A stretch of DNA of 64,000 bases, taken from NCBI GenBank assembly GCA_965200535.1, contig CBDAUF010000001.1, forward strand, positions 1,860,001-1,924,000. The letters run 5' to 3'. Each line of letters opens with the position of its first letter. Position 1 is the first letter of the stretch. This stretch comes from MPNO01 sp965200535. Lineage in GTDB: Bacteria; Pseudomonadota; Alphaproteobacteria; MPNO01. Below the pieces are notes generated by a model, which had not been told where the DNA came from, made no database searches, and saw nothing but the letters and a program-made list of their open reading frames with translations. The position numbers and the translations under genes were made by a program. Below are positions 34,067 through 41,876 of the stretch, piece by piece.

Positions 34067-35401
34067 ATGAGACCGGACCGTCGGAAAAACCGAACGGGAG
34101 AGAGGATCGGGAACAGCGAGGCCGGCCTGTTCGACCTGTATGCCCGCGATCCGGAGAGAGCGGACGAAATCGTTTTCGGCCGGGTCTCCCGCCAGGACCG
34201 CCGCGGGTTCCTGAAAGGCGCGGGCCTCGCGACCATGGGCGCCTTGCTCGGCGCCGCGATACCGTTCCACCGCACCATGCCGTCGGGGTTCGTCCCCGAG
34301 GCAATCGCCGCCAATCCGTTCACCATCGCCGGAAAGGACGGGCTCACCGTGCTCAACGACAGGCCGGTGAACGCCGAGACGCCGGCGCATCTGCTGGACG
34401 ACGCCGTCACGCCGACCGCCCGGCACTTCATCCGCAACAACGGGGCCGTTCCCGAGGACATGGATCCGGTGTCCTGGCGGCTGCGGATCGACGGGCTGGT
34501 CGACCGCCCGATGACACTCGGGATCGACGATCTGCGCAGCCGCTTCGAGGTCGTGACCGAGCAACTGACGATCGAATGCGGCGGCAACGGCCGCGCATTC
34601 TTCGACCCGCCGGCGAGCGGCAACCAGTGGACGGTGGGCGCGGTCGGCTCCGCCGAATGGACGGGGGTGCGGCTGGCCGACGTCCTCAAGGCCGCGGGCG
34701 TGAAGCCGGATGTCGTCTATACCGCCCACGAGGGCGCGGACACGCATCTCTCCGGCCGGGCCGGCAAGCTGCCGATCTCGCGCGGTGTGCCGATCGAAAA
34801 GGCGATGAACCCCCACAACCTGATCGCCTTCGCCATGAACGGCGGGCCGCTTCACCCGATGAACGGCGCGCCGCTGCGGCTGGTTGTCCCTGGATGGCCG
34901 GGGTCCTGTTCGCAGAAATGGCTGCGGCGGATCCGGCTGCGAGAGGTGGTCCACGACGGCCCCAAAATGACCGGAAACGCCTACCGCGTTCCCGCCTATC
35001 CGGTCGCTCCGGGCGAGAAAGTGCCCAAGGCGGCGATGGAAATCATCCACGCCATGCCGGTCAAGTCGCTGATCACCAGGCCGCAGACGGGGCTCGAGTT
35101 CGGAAGCGGATCCGTGGAGGCCGGCGGGCACGCGTGGGCGGGCGACGGCGCGGTCGCGCGGGTCGACGTGTCGATCGATTTCGGCGCGACCTGGCGGCAG
35201 GCGCAGCTCGACCCGCCGCGCAATCCCTATGCCTGGCAGCACTGGCGGGCGGCGCTGTCGTTCCCGGAAGCGGGGTATTACGAGGTGTGGGCGCGCGCCA
35301 CCGACGACCGCGGCGTCAGCCAGCCGTTCGCCATCGCATGGAATCCGAAGGGCTATCTGAACAACGCGATGCACCGAATCTCGGTTCGAATCCGCCGATG
35401 A
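34067..35401 (+). CDS. soxC: SoxC/SorA-type molybdenum sulfite (sulfane) dehydrogenase
   Basis: Periplasmic molybdopterin oxidoreductase of the sulfite oxidase family, 444 residues. A twin-arginine signal, SRQDRRGFLKGAG with Arg45-Arg46, indicates export in folded form. The cofactor cysteine is Cys171 in TIECGGNGR. NPHNLIAFAMNGGPLHPMNGAPLRLVVPGWPG and the C-terminal dimerisation domain (VSIDFGATWRQAQL) follow. A good ribosome site (GGAGG) precedes the ATG. It is paired with a small cytochrome c gene by ATGA overlap, as in SorAB and SoxCD. No other sox genes are seen, so sulfite dehydrogenation is more likely than a full Sox pathway. Confidence 0.85.
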   Translation: MRPDRRKNRTGERIGNSEAGLFDLYARDPERADEIVFGRVSRQDRRGFLKGAGLATMGALLGAAIPFHRTMPSGFVPEAIAANPFTIAGKDGLTVLNDRPVNAETPAHLLDDAVTPTARHFIRNNGAVPEDMDPVSWRLRIDGLVDRPMTLGIDDLRSRFEVVTEQLTIECGGNGRAFFDPPASGNQWTVGAVGSAEWTGVRLADVLKAAGVKPDVVYTAHEGADTHLSGRAGKLPISRGVPIEKAMNPHNLIAFAMNGGPLHPMNGAPLRLVVPGWPGSCSQKWLRRIRLREVVHDGPKMTGNAYRVPAYPVAPGEKVPKAAMEIIHAMPVKSLITRPQTGLEFGSGSVEAGGHAWAGDGAVARVDVSIDFGATWRQAQLDPPRNPYAWQHWRAALSFPEAGYYEVWARATDDRGVSQPFAIAWNPKGYLNNAMHRISVRIRR

Positions 35402-35925
35402 GGCGGACGCTCGCGGGGCTGACGCTGGCGCTCTCGCTGGCGGTTCCCGCGGGCGGCGGCGGGGCGGACGGGGCGGCAGGCCCCGGCGGTCTCGCGAACG
35501 GCGCGGGGCGGGACGAGGTGGCCGGTCTGTGCGGCGCATGCCATTCCGTCCGCCTGGTCATCCAGCAGCGCCTCGCCCGCGACCGCTGGGCGGAAATCCT
35601 CGACCTGATGGTCGACGAACACGAGATGCCGAGACTCGCGGCGGAAGAGGAGCAGGCGGTCCTCGACTATCTGGCGCGGTTTTACGGGCCGGACCGCGGA
35701 TCTCCGGGGCCGACCGCGGTCCCGCAAGGGATCCGGATGCGCCCTCTCAGGGACCGCCGTCGAGGGGACCGGAAGATGCGCGGCAGCCGGGCCCGGAAAC
35801 GGGAAACGGCGCACGATGCACCGAGCGTGCGCCGGCAACGGTTTTCCCGCATTTGTCAGCGGCGGCGGCAATCGTGCATGGTGGCTGAACGGCCGGCCCG
35901 AATCCGCACGGTGACCGTGAAATGA
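35398..35925 (+). CDS. Small cytochrome c (SorB/SoxD-like electron acceptor)
   Basis: Start overlaps the dehydrogenase stop as ATGA. A signal peptide (LAGLTLALSLAVPAGGG) is followed by one heme-c motif, Cys45-x2-Cys48-His49 (CGACH), and a probable axial Met in DEHEMPRL; the heme domain is finished by about residue 105. The frame nevertheless runs on to 175 residues with an arginine-rich tail of unlikely composition that ends four bases into the next gene. The tail may be a lost stop or frameshift, or simply untranslated openness in GC-rich DNA. The expected role is to take electrons from the sulfite dehydrogenase in the periplasm. Confidence 0.75.
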   Translation: MRRTLAGLTLALSLAVPAGGGGADGAAGPGGLANGAGRDEVAGLCGACHSVRLVIQQRLARDRWAEILDLMVDEHEMPRLAAEEEQAVLDYLARFYGPDRGSPGPTAVPQGIRMRPLRDRRRGDRKMRGSRARKRETAHDAPSVRRQRFSRICQRRRQSCMVAERPARIRTVTVK

Positions 35926-36881
35926 AATCGCATCTCGTCTGCACCTCGCATTCCCCGATCCTCTATCTGCGTCCGCAGAAACCGGATTACGAGGGCGAGG
36001 TGTTCGCGAAGCTCGCGGAACGCCGGGCGGCGGTGCGGGAATTCGATCCGGAGATCGTTTTCGTGTTCGGCTCGGACCACTATGCGGGCTTTCATCTCAA
36101 CGCGATGCCGTCCTACTGCGTCGGCCGGGGCGCGGCGGCGGCCGTCGACGATGTGGGCGGCTTTCCGGGAGGCCTGGATGTCGACCGTGCGGCCGGGCTG
36201 GGCCTCCTGCATCACTTGCGGCGCGAGGGGTTCGATCCGGCGCAGTCGCTCAAGATGACCGTGGACCACGGCTTTTCCCAGACCATGAAGAACGTGCTGG
36301 GCGGCCTCGACGCCTACCCGTGCGTTCCGATCTTTATCGGCGCGATGGCGACCCCCTTCCTGCCGTTTGCGAGGACGCGGCAATTCGGCGCCGCGGTCGG
36401 CGGGTTCGCGAAGGCGGCCGGGAAACGGACGCTCTTCCTCGGTTCCGGCGGGCTCTCGCACCATCCGACCCGGTACTACCCGCTCCTCGGCGAGGGCTCT
36501 CCGGAAGTCGAGGCCTGGCAGATGGAGGGCAGCGCCGGCGGGACCTTTTCGGACGAGGAATGGTTCCGCAACCTGCTCGACATGCACATCGAGGGGGCGC
36601 GCATGCTCGCGGAGGGACGGCGGACCAGGGCGGACGTCCGCCTCAACCCGGAAACCGACCGCGCGTTCCTCGACATCGTCGCCTCGGGAGACCTCTCCCC
36701 GCTCGACGACTGGCGGGTCGAGGATCTGTTCGAGAGGGCCGGAGTCGGATCGACCGAGCTTCACACCTGGATCGCCGCGGTTTCGGCGAACCTGGCCTGC
36801 GGCGGCAACGCGCCGGTCGTCGATTTCTATCTCGACACGCTCGAATATGCGATCGGCTACGGTATCATCCACGCCGACTGA
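35922..36881 (+). CDS. Class III extradiol dioxygenase, MhpB-like (2,3-dihydroxyphenylpropionate 1,2-dioxygenase family)
   Basis: A 319-residue LigB-fold dioxygenase resembling MhpB throughout its length. Motifs with probable active-site histidines are CTSHSP (residues 7-12), FGSDHYAGF, MTVDHGFSQ and LFLGSGGLSHHP. It should cleave a catechol-type ring next to one hydroxyl, making a semialdehyde ring-fission product; the natural substrate is unknown. It begins within the last codons of the cytochrome frame and is followed after 15 bases by a SnoaL-like gene. Unlike the alpha proteins at 7.6 and 13.4 kb, its metal-binding residues look intact. Confidence 0.83.
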   Translation: MKSHLVCTSHSPILYLRPQKPDYEGEVFAKLAERRAAVREFDPEIVFVFGSDHYAGFHLNAMPSYCVGRGAAAAVDDVGGFPGGLDVDRAAGLGLLHHLRREGFDPAQSLKMTVDHGFSQTMKNVLGGLDAYPCVPIFIGAMATPFLPFARTRQFGAAVGGFAKAAGKRTLFLGSGGLSHHPTRYYPLLGEGSPEVEAWQMEGSAGGTFSDEEWFRNLLDMHIEGARMLAEGRRTRADVRLNPETDRAFLDIVASGDLSPLDDWRVEDLFERAGVGSTELHTWIAAVSANLACGGNAPVVDFYLDTLEYAIGYGIIHAD

Positions 36882-36896
36882 GCGGGGGCGGGCGAA

Positions 36897-37391
36897 ATGG
36901 GCCGGTGGCGGGAAGACGAGGAGCGGCGTCGGATCGAAAGGCTCAACGCCGACTATATCCACTACATCGACCGCAACCGTGTGGAAGAGCTCGTCGGCCT
37001 GTTCTCGCCCGATGCCTACTACACCCACGGTACGCGCGAATCGAGGGGGCATGACGCGCTGCGCCGCCTCTTCCGCCTCCGGCTGGCGGACGAGCCCCGG
37101 GTGACCCGCCACCTCCAGACCGGCCTGCGGATCGATTTCACATCCGCCGATGCGGCCGATGGTGCGAGCGCCTGCCTCGTCTTCGCGGCCAACGGAACCC
37201 CGCCGTTCCAGACCGTCGCCCCCAGCCTGGTCGCCGATTTCACCGACACCTACGAACGCACCGGCGACGGGCGATGGCTCATCAGGACGCGCCGGATCGA
37301 CCGCATCTTCGAGGCGCCGGGCGGCAAGCCCTTCGGCCAGTCCGACAGCCTGCGACGGCGTCCGCAAAACCGGACTCAGGGTCGCAGGTAG
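36897..37391 (+). CDS. SnoaL/NTF2-like protein
   Basis: A 164-residue cone-shaped NTF2-fold protein (SnoaL-like): IERLNADYIHYIDRNRVEELVGLFSPDAYYTHG, then RGHDALRRLFRLRLA and WLIRTRRIDRIF. Proteins of this fold include the beta subunits of ring-hydroxylating dioxygenases, isomerases and hydratases. Its place just after an extradiol dioxygenase gene suggests a role in the same aromatic pathway, but no alpha oxygenase subunit is present. The last 16 bases overlap the end of the convergent deacetylase gene. Confidence 0.7.
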   Translation: MGRWREDEERRRIERLNADYIHYIDRNRVEELVGLFSPDAYYTHGTRESRGHDALRRLFRLRLADEPRVTRHLQTGLRIDFTSADAADGASACLVFAANGTPPFQTVAPSLVADFTDTYERTGDGRWLIRTRRIDRIFEAPGGKPFGQSDSLRRRPQNRTQGRR

Positions 37392-38248
37392 TTTGCCTTG
37401 TACCAGTCGGCGATGTCGCCGCCTCTCGTCAGCCAGACCTCCTCGCGCTGCGAGATGTACGCGAGCGCCTTGTCCAGATACTTGCTGCGGAAGGCGTGGC
37501 CGATCAGGAACGGATGCAGGCAGATCGCCATCACCCGGCCCGAGGCGGCGCTGTCCTCGTACAGCACGTCGAACTGGTCGACGATCATCCGGTAGAACGT
37601 CTCCGCTCCCAGCCCGCGGTCGAGGAAGGCAGGGATGTCGTTGATCTCTATCGAGTAGGGGACCGAGATCAGCGAGCCCGTCCTGACCTTCATCGGGTAG
37701 GGCTGCTCGTCGTTGACCCAGTTGCAGACATACTCGATGCCGTTCTCCGCCAGGATGTCGGGCGTGTTGAAGCTTTCGCTCAGGGCCGGGCTGAGCCAGC
37801 CCCTCGGCGCGCTGCCGGTGCCGGCGGCGATGGTGGAGACGACGTTGCGGACGATTTCGCGTTCCTCGTCCTCCGACTGGTCGTTGAACAGCACCGAGTT
37901 GCTGCTGCCGTGCCCCATCCATTCCCATCCGAGCTCGTTGCCGGCTTCGACGATGCGCGGATAGTGCTCGCAAACCTCGGAGTTGAGCGCGACCGTGCCC
38001 TTGACCCCGTGGCGTTCCATCACCTCCATCATGCGCCAGATGCCGACCCGGACCCCGAAATCGCGCCACGAGTAATTCAGCACGTCGGGCTTGAGATGCA
38101 CGGTCACCGCGGTGACCGAGGTCGATGGCTTGTCCCAGTGGAAATGCTCGATGTTGGGGATGACCCACACCGCGAGCCGCGCGCCGTTCGGAAAGCGCAG
38201 CGGTGCGCGGTCGACGATCGGCGAATAATCGAAGCGTCCGTGTTCCAT
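37376..38248 (-). CDS. Polysaccharide deacetylase-family hydrolase (PuuE-like)
   Basis: A 290-residue NodB-fold protein. It resembles the PuuE/cyclic imide hydrolase branch more than chitin deacetylases: LAVWVIPNIEHFHWD, WRDFGVRVGIWRMMEVMERHGVKGTVALNSEVCEHYP, EWMGHGSSNS and PRGWLSPALSESFNTPDILAE. The metal-binding HxxxH of classical deacetylases is not obvious, which fits the allantoinase or imidase branch. Substrate unknown; nearby amide and aromatic genes would suit a cyclic amide. It is transcribed toward the SnoaL-like gene. Confidence 0.75.
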   Translation of the reverse strand: MEHGRFDYSPIVDRAPLRFPNGARLAVWVIPNIEHFHWDKPSTSVTAVTVHLKPDVLNYSWRDFGVRVGIWRMMEVMERHGVKGTVALNSEVCEHYPRIVEAGNELGWEWMGHGSSNSVLFNDQSEDEEREIVRNVVSTIAAGTGSAPRGWLSPALSESFNTPDILAENGIEYVCNWVNDEQPYPMKVRTGSLISVPYSIEINDIPAFLDRGLGAETFYRMIVDQFDVLYEDSAASGRVMAICLHPFLIGHAFRSKYLDKALAYISQREEVWLTRGGDIADWYKANYLRP

Positions 38249-38393
38249 GCTTCGCTCCAGGTTGCGGAGGGTGCCGCGCCGCCGGACGCGTTTTCCCGGT
38301 TGTTTCCGGCCGGATGTGGCCGACCGTCGGACAGGGTCTCAGCTTGAGATTTCGCGCCGATGGAAACAAGGGGTTGCCGTTCAAGACGAGGCC

Positions 38394-38981
38394 CTACCGA
38401 TCGACGATCGGATTGTCGGGATCCGCCCGCCAGGCGCGGGCTTCCGCCGTCGCCGCGGGCGCTCCGGCGGTCCAGCCGGCGATCTCGGCATAGCGGTGAA
38501 GGGCCGCGCGGATGTGCCCGAGCGCGCTGCCGTGGCGCATCCTGTACCAGCCCTCGACCTCGCGCAGCCCGTGATTGTCGACCGCGACGTCGAGGATCAG
38601 CTGCAGCCGCGTGGTGCGCACCGCGCCGGCGGCAACGGTGACTGCCATCTCGCGCGCCCACGGCCGGTAATGCAGCCGCCACGCGCGCTCCTCGGACGGG
38701 GTGAGGCGGTCGACCGGGTCGCGGAACATCGCCCGCCGGCGGCGATCGGCGGTCGGCGCGATGGGCCGGGCGCTGGGGAACAGGCCGCGCCCGAACGCCT
38801 CCCAGACGCGGCGGATTTCGAGCGCCGCGCGCACCTGTTCGGGCCCGAGCCTGCCCTCGCGCGCCAGCCGCTCGACGATGTCGCGGCGGAGTTTCGCGGC
38901 GGTTTCGGGGGCGGCGGAGGACGCATCGGCGGCGGCAGCAGGGGCCGGGTTCGCGGGACGGGCGGCGGTTCTTGCAGTCAT
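38394..38981 (-). CDS. Hypothetical protein under the XRE-S24 switch (distal gene)
   Basis: I do not recognise this 195-residue protein with confidence. An alanine/proline-rich start (about 30 residues) is followed by a helical region: LRRDIVERLAREGRLGPEQVRAALEIRRVWEAFG, then basic residues and a conserved-looking core LQLILDVAVDNHGLREVEGWYRMRHG. The core has the look of DUF6456-type regulatory proteins of alphaproteobacterial phage origin, but this is a weak impression. It follows the next gene upstream (38991-39581) after nine bases and should be cotranscribed with it. Confidence 0.55.
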   Translation of the reverse strand: MTARTAARPANPAPAAAADASSAAPETAAKLRRDIVERLAREGRLGPEQVRAALEIRRVWEAFGRGLFPSARPIAPTADRRRRAMFRDPVDRLTPSEERAWRLHYRPWAREMAVTVAAGAVRTTRLQLILDVAVDNHGLREVEGWYRMRHGSALGHIRAALHRYAEIAGWTAGAPAATAEARAWRADPDNPIVDR

Positions 38982-38990
38982 GGCGGGTTC

Positions 38991-39581
38991 CTATCCGTAT
39001 GTGCGCGAGAGGATGCGGCGGCGGGCCGGCCGGGCGCTGGGTCCGGCCGCGAAGGCGCGCGGCGGCGGGTCGATACCGGGGTAGGAGATGCGGACCCCTT
39101 GCGCCCGCGCCGCCCGGATCAGGTCGGGGACCGACGCCGGTGCGCCGTCGAGCCGGTACGGGGTCGCGGCGGCGGCCCCGGGAACGGCGCCGGGGGCGGC
39201 GATGCGCACCCGGTTCCCGAGCGCCGCGAGCGCCCGTTCCGTGGGCGGGGCCGGCGCGTCCCGGCCCCGGTTGCCGCCGCGGTCCGCGCCGTCGGGCGGC
39301 AGGGCGTCGGGAGAACAGCCGGGCGCATCGCCCGGGGCTGCGGCGGCGTCGTCGAGCAGCGCCTCGAGTTCCGCCGCCGGACGGCCGAAGGTCGTTTCGA
39401 GGAACTGCAGTTCCACCCCGCTGGCGGCGAGCAGGCGGAGCCGCCGTTCCATGCGGCGGCCGCCCCGCACCCGGTGCGGCGGTCGGCGGCGCGCGGCGCG
39501 GCAGCGGGACGGCGGGGAGCCCGGCGCGGCCGGGCGAAAAACGACGGGAGAGAGCGAGAGACGCTTGCGGCGAGTGGTCAT
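38991..39581 (-). CDS. Hypothetical protein under the XRE-S24 switch (proximal gene)
   Basis: Unrecognised 196-residue protein, rich in arginine, alanine and proline. The only ordered-looking part is near residues 58-95 (MERRLRLLAASGVELQFLETTFGRPAAELEALLDD), which could be a short helical DNA- or protein-binding element. The ATG at 39581 is supported by a ribosome site AAGGA nine bases upstream and by the divergent promoter at 39615-39642; an internal ATG at the start of the ordered part is an alternative. It is the first gene reached from that promoter. Confidence 0.5.
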   Translation of the reverse strand: MTTRRKRLSLSPVVFRPAAPGSPPSRCRAARRRPPHRVRGGRRMERRLRLLAASGVELQFLETTFGRPAAELEALLDDAAAAPGDAPGCSPDALPPDGADRGGNRGRDAPAPPTERALAALGNRVRIAAPGAVPGAAAATPYRLDGAPASVPDLIRAARAQGVRISYPGIDPPPRAFAAGPSARPARRRILSRTYG

Positions 39582-39614
39582 ATGCGGTATTCCTTGATCC
39601 GATCCGATCAGGGT

Positions 39615-39642
39615 ATTTTTCATAATATGAAAATTTTGTCAA
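39615..39642 (-). promoter_or_regulatory. Promoter of the two-gene unit controlled by the repressor
   Basis: On the minus strand a consensus TTGACA (39642-39637) is 16 bases from AAAAAT (39620-39615), predicting a start near 39608, about 27 bases before the ATG at 39581. The surrounding 90 bases are strikingly AT-rich for this genome. The -35 bases also read TTGTCA on the plus strand, where a weaker promoter with TACAAT at 39662-39667 faces the repressor gene. Confidence 0.6.
39617..39633. promoter_or_regulatory. Palindromic operator between promoter elements
   Basis: TTTTCATAATATGAAAA is a perfect 8-bp inverted repeat around one central base. It occupies the spacer and -10 of the minus-strand promoter, an ideal place for the XRE repressor encoded beside it to block transcription. 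No second copy was found in this gap. Confidence 0.65.
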
Positions 39643-39673
39643 GGGAAAAAGTCTCCGAGATTACAATCGGGGG

Positions 39674-40321
39674 ATGAGAAACATGGCCGTACAACTGCGC
39701 GGACCGGACGGGACCGCGATCTCCAACCGCATCCGGCAATGGCGCAAGAGGCGCGGGCTGACCCTCCAGGTGCTGGCCGGCCGCCTCGGCACCTCGGCCG
39801 GACACCTGCACAAGTGGGAGACCGGCAAGGTCTCCATCACCCTCGACCGGCTGGTCGACGTGGCCGCCGCGCTCGACTGCAACGTGGTCGATCTCGTCGA
39901 GGGGCTGGCCAATGTGCCGGTGGTCGGCCGGGTCGGCGCAGGCGCCGAGGTCAACAGTATCGACGACCATCCGATGGGTCAGGGACTCCGCCTCGTCCGT
40001 TGCCCCGTCGGACTCGACGCGCAGCAGACGGTGGCGGTGGAGGTCGAGGGCGACTCGATGCTGCCGATCGAGGAAGGGTGGCTGCTGTTCTACACCCGCG
40101 ACTATGACGGGGTGACGACCGAATGCCTCGGGAGCCTGTGCATCGTGCAGCTCGCCGACGAGGGTCCGCGCTACGTCAAGCGGGTGAAGGCGGGCCGCAC
40201 GCAGGGCCTGTTCAACCTTTACAGCACCAACGCCCGCGAGATGGAGGACATCGCGCTGGCCTGGGCCGCTCCGGTTCTCGACGCCCGCCCGCCGGCCCCG
40301 GACGAAACCGGCGGACGGTGA
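39674..40321 (+). CDS. XRE-family repressor with S24 (LexA/CI-like) peptidase domain
   Basis: A 215-residue phage-CI-like repressor. The helix-turn-helix lies at residues about 16-76 (LTLQVLAGRLGTSAGHLHKWETGK). The C-terminal S24 domain has catalytic Ser128 in VEVEGDSMLP and Lys169 in RYVKRVK, and an Ala-Gly cleavage-type bond at 89-90 (RVGAGAEV), so self-cleavage during DNA damage is plausible. It is divergent from two unknown genes with a palindromic operator between. The -10 TACAAT is only seven bases before the ATG at 39674, so its mRNA may be leaderless, as for lambda cI; an ATG at 39683 is an alternative start. Confidence 0.85.
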   Translation: MRNMAVQLRGPDGTAISNRIRQWRKRRGLTLQVLAGRLGTSAGHLHKWETGKVSITLDRLVDVAAALDCNVVDLVEGLANVPVVGRVGAGAEVNSIDDHPMGQGLRLVRCPVGLDAQQTVAVEVEGDSMLPIEEGWLLFYTRDYDGVTTECLGSLCIVQLADEGPRYVKRVKAGRTQGLFNLYSTNAREMEDIALAWAAPVLDARPPAPDETGGR

Positions 40322-40595
40322 CGGGCGATTTGCCCGATAGGGGCAACCGGCCTGAAAGATTTTTTCCTAAAAGATAAATTGCGCCGTATATCCGAGGCGG
40401 GTAGCGAGGCCGGACGGGTGTAAATCGGCGCGCCGCACAAGGGCGGCGTTCCGGGAAGGCGGCCGGAGCATCGCCGCTGGCCTCGCCCGCCGGTCTCGGC
40501 CAAGATGGACGGCGCTGCGTCCGGCGCCGTACGGGGCGCAACGGCCAGGGCCGGCGGCGAGCGGCCGGGGGCAGACGTCCAAGGAGGGACCGGAA
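40322..40595 (+). other. Non-coding gap between repressor and amidase genes
   Basis: The first 60 bases are AT-rich, with a short hairpin CGGGC-GATTT-GCCCG at 40322-40336 and a T-run at 40360-40366, possibly a poor terminator for the repressor gene. The rest is GC-rich with no promoter I could recognise. It ends in a perfect ribosome site AAGGAGG at 40581-40587 for the amidase. Confidence 0.4.
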
Positions 40596-41876
40596 ATGAC
40601 CGAATTGTGGCAGCTGACCGCAGCCGAGGCGGGCCGGAGCATCGCCGCCGGCGAAACCACGTCCGAGGCGCTGGTCCGCGCCTGCCTCGAGCGCATCGGG
40701 GAGCGCGACGGCGCGGTCGAGGCGTGGGCGCATCTCGACCCCGACTACGCCATCGCCGGTGCGCGGGCGGCCGACGACGCCGGGCCGGGAGGGCTGCTCC
40801 ACGGCGTGCCGTTCGCGGTCAAGGACGTGATCGATACCGGCGGCCTGCCGACCGAGTACGGCGCGCCGGCGATCCACGGCGGCCACCGGCCGGAGCGCGA
40901 CGCGGCCTGCGTTGCCGCCATGCGAAAGGCCGGCGCGGTGCTGATGGGCAAGACCGTCTCCACCGAGTTCGCGACCTTTTCCCCCGGCAAGACGCGCAAC
41001 CCGCACAACCCCGCCCACACGCCGGGCGGATCGTCGAGCGGATCGGCCGCCGCGGTCGCCGCCTCGATGGTGCCCATCGCCTTCGGCAACCAGACCGCCG
41101 GGTCGCTGATCCGCCCGGCGGCATTCTGCGGCGCGGTGGGGCTCAAACCGACCCACGGCACGGTCGATCTTACGGGCATCCTGCCGCTCGAACCGAGCTT
41201 CGACACGCTCGGCTACATGGCCCGGTCGGTGGACGATGTGGGCCTCTTCTACGACACCGTGCGCGGGGTCGAGCCGCAGGTCCCGGCCGACGGGCTCGGG
41301 CGGCCGCCCAGGGTCGGGCTGTGCCGCACCCACCACTGGGAGCACGCCCTGCCCGAGACCCGCGACGCCGTCGCCCGCGCCGCGGCCCGGTTCGCCGACC
41401 TCGGCGCCGATGTGGCCGACCTCGACCTGCCGGACGACTTCGCCCCGATCCCCGACAGCCACCGCGTGATCCTCAACGCCGGCCTGACCCAGAGCCTCGC
41501 GCGCCAGTACGCCGACCGCCGCGACCGGCTGAGCGAGCGGCTGCGCGGCATGATCGAGGAAGGGCTGGGCTACGACGAGGCGACGCTGGAAGCGGCGCAG
41601 ACCCACGCGCGGGCCTGCCGTGCGGCGGCGGCGGATGCATTCGGCGACCGCGACGTGCTGCTCACCCCGAGCGCGCCGGGCGAGGCGCCGGAGGGGCTCG
41701 GCATGACCGGCGACCCGATCTTCCAGACCACCTGGACGCTGCTGCACGTGCCCTGCGTCACCCTTCCCGTCGCCGCCGGGCCGCGCGGGCTCCCGGTCGG
41801 GGTGCAGCTCGTCGCGCCGCGCGGCGCGGACGCAGCCGTGCTCGCCGTCGCCAAATGGTTCCACAGCCGGGCCTGA
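40596..41876 (+). CDS. Amidase-signature family amidase
   Basis: A 426-residue amidase of the Ser-cis-Ser-Lys class. The catalytic lysine is Lys76 in PFAVKDVIDTGG, the glycine/serine-rich signature is HTPGGSSSGSAAAVAASM and the nucleophile is Ser170 in GNQTAGSLIRPAAFCGAVGLKPT. It hydrolyses an amide or carbamate to a carboxylate and ammonia; the substrate is not evident. It is shorter than GatA and lies away from gatB/gatC, so it is not the aminoacyl-tRNA enzyme. The gene overlaps the following permease by 22 bases, suggesting that a transported compound is its substrate. Confidence 0.88.
   Translation: MTELWQLTAAEAGRSIAAGETTSEALVRACLERIGERDGAVEAWAHLDPDYAIAGARAADDAGPGGLLHGVPFAVKDVIDTGGLPTEYGAPAIHGGHRPERDAACVAAMRKAGAVLMGKTVSTEFATFSPGKTRNPHNPAHTPGGSSSGSAAAVAASMVPIAFGNQTAGSLIRPAAFCGAVGLKPTHGTVDLTGILPLEPSFDTLGYMARSVDDVGLFYDTVRGVEPQVPADGLGRPPRVGLCRTHHWEHALPETRDAVARAAARFADLGADVADLDLPDDFAPIPDSHRVILNAGLTQSLARQYADRRDRLSERLRGMIEEGLGYDEATLEAAQTHARACRAAAADAFGDRDVLLTPSAPGEAPEGLGMTGDPIFQTTWTLLHVPCVTLPVAAGPRGLPVGVQLVAPRGADAAVLAVAKWFHSRA

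Noticed and set aside
39594..39610. Repeated GATCC units beside the repressor operator
   Set aside because: Only three short units, overlapping the 5' leader of the minus-strand gene; too small to claim as a second operator.
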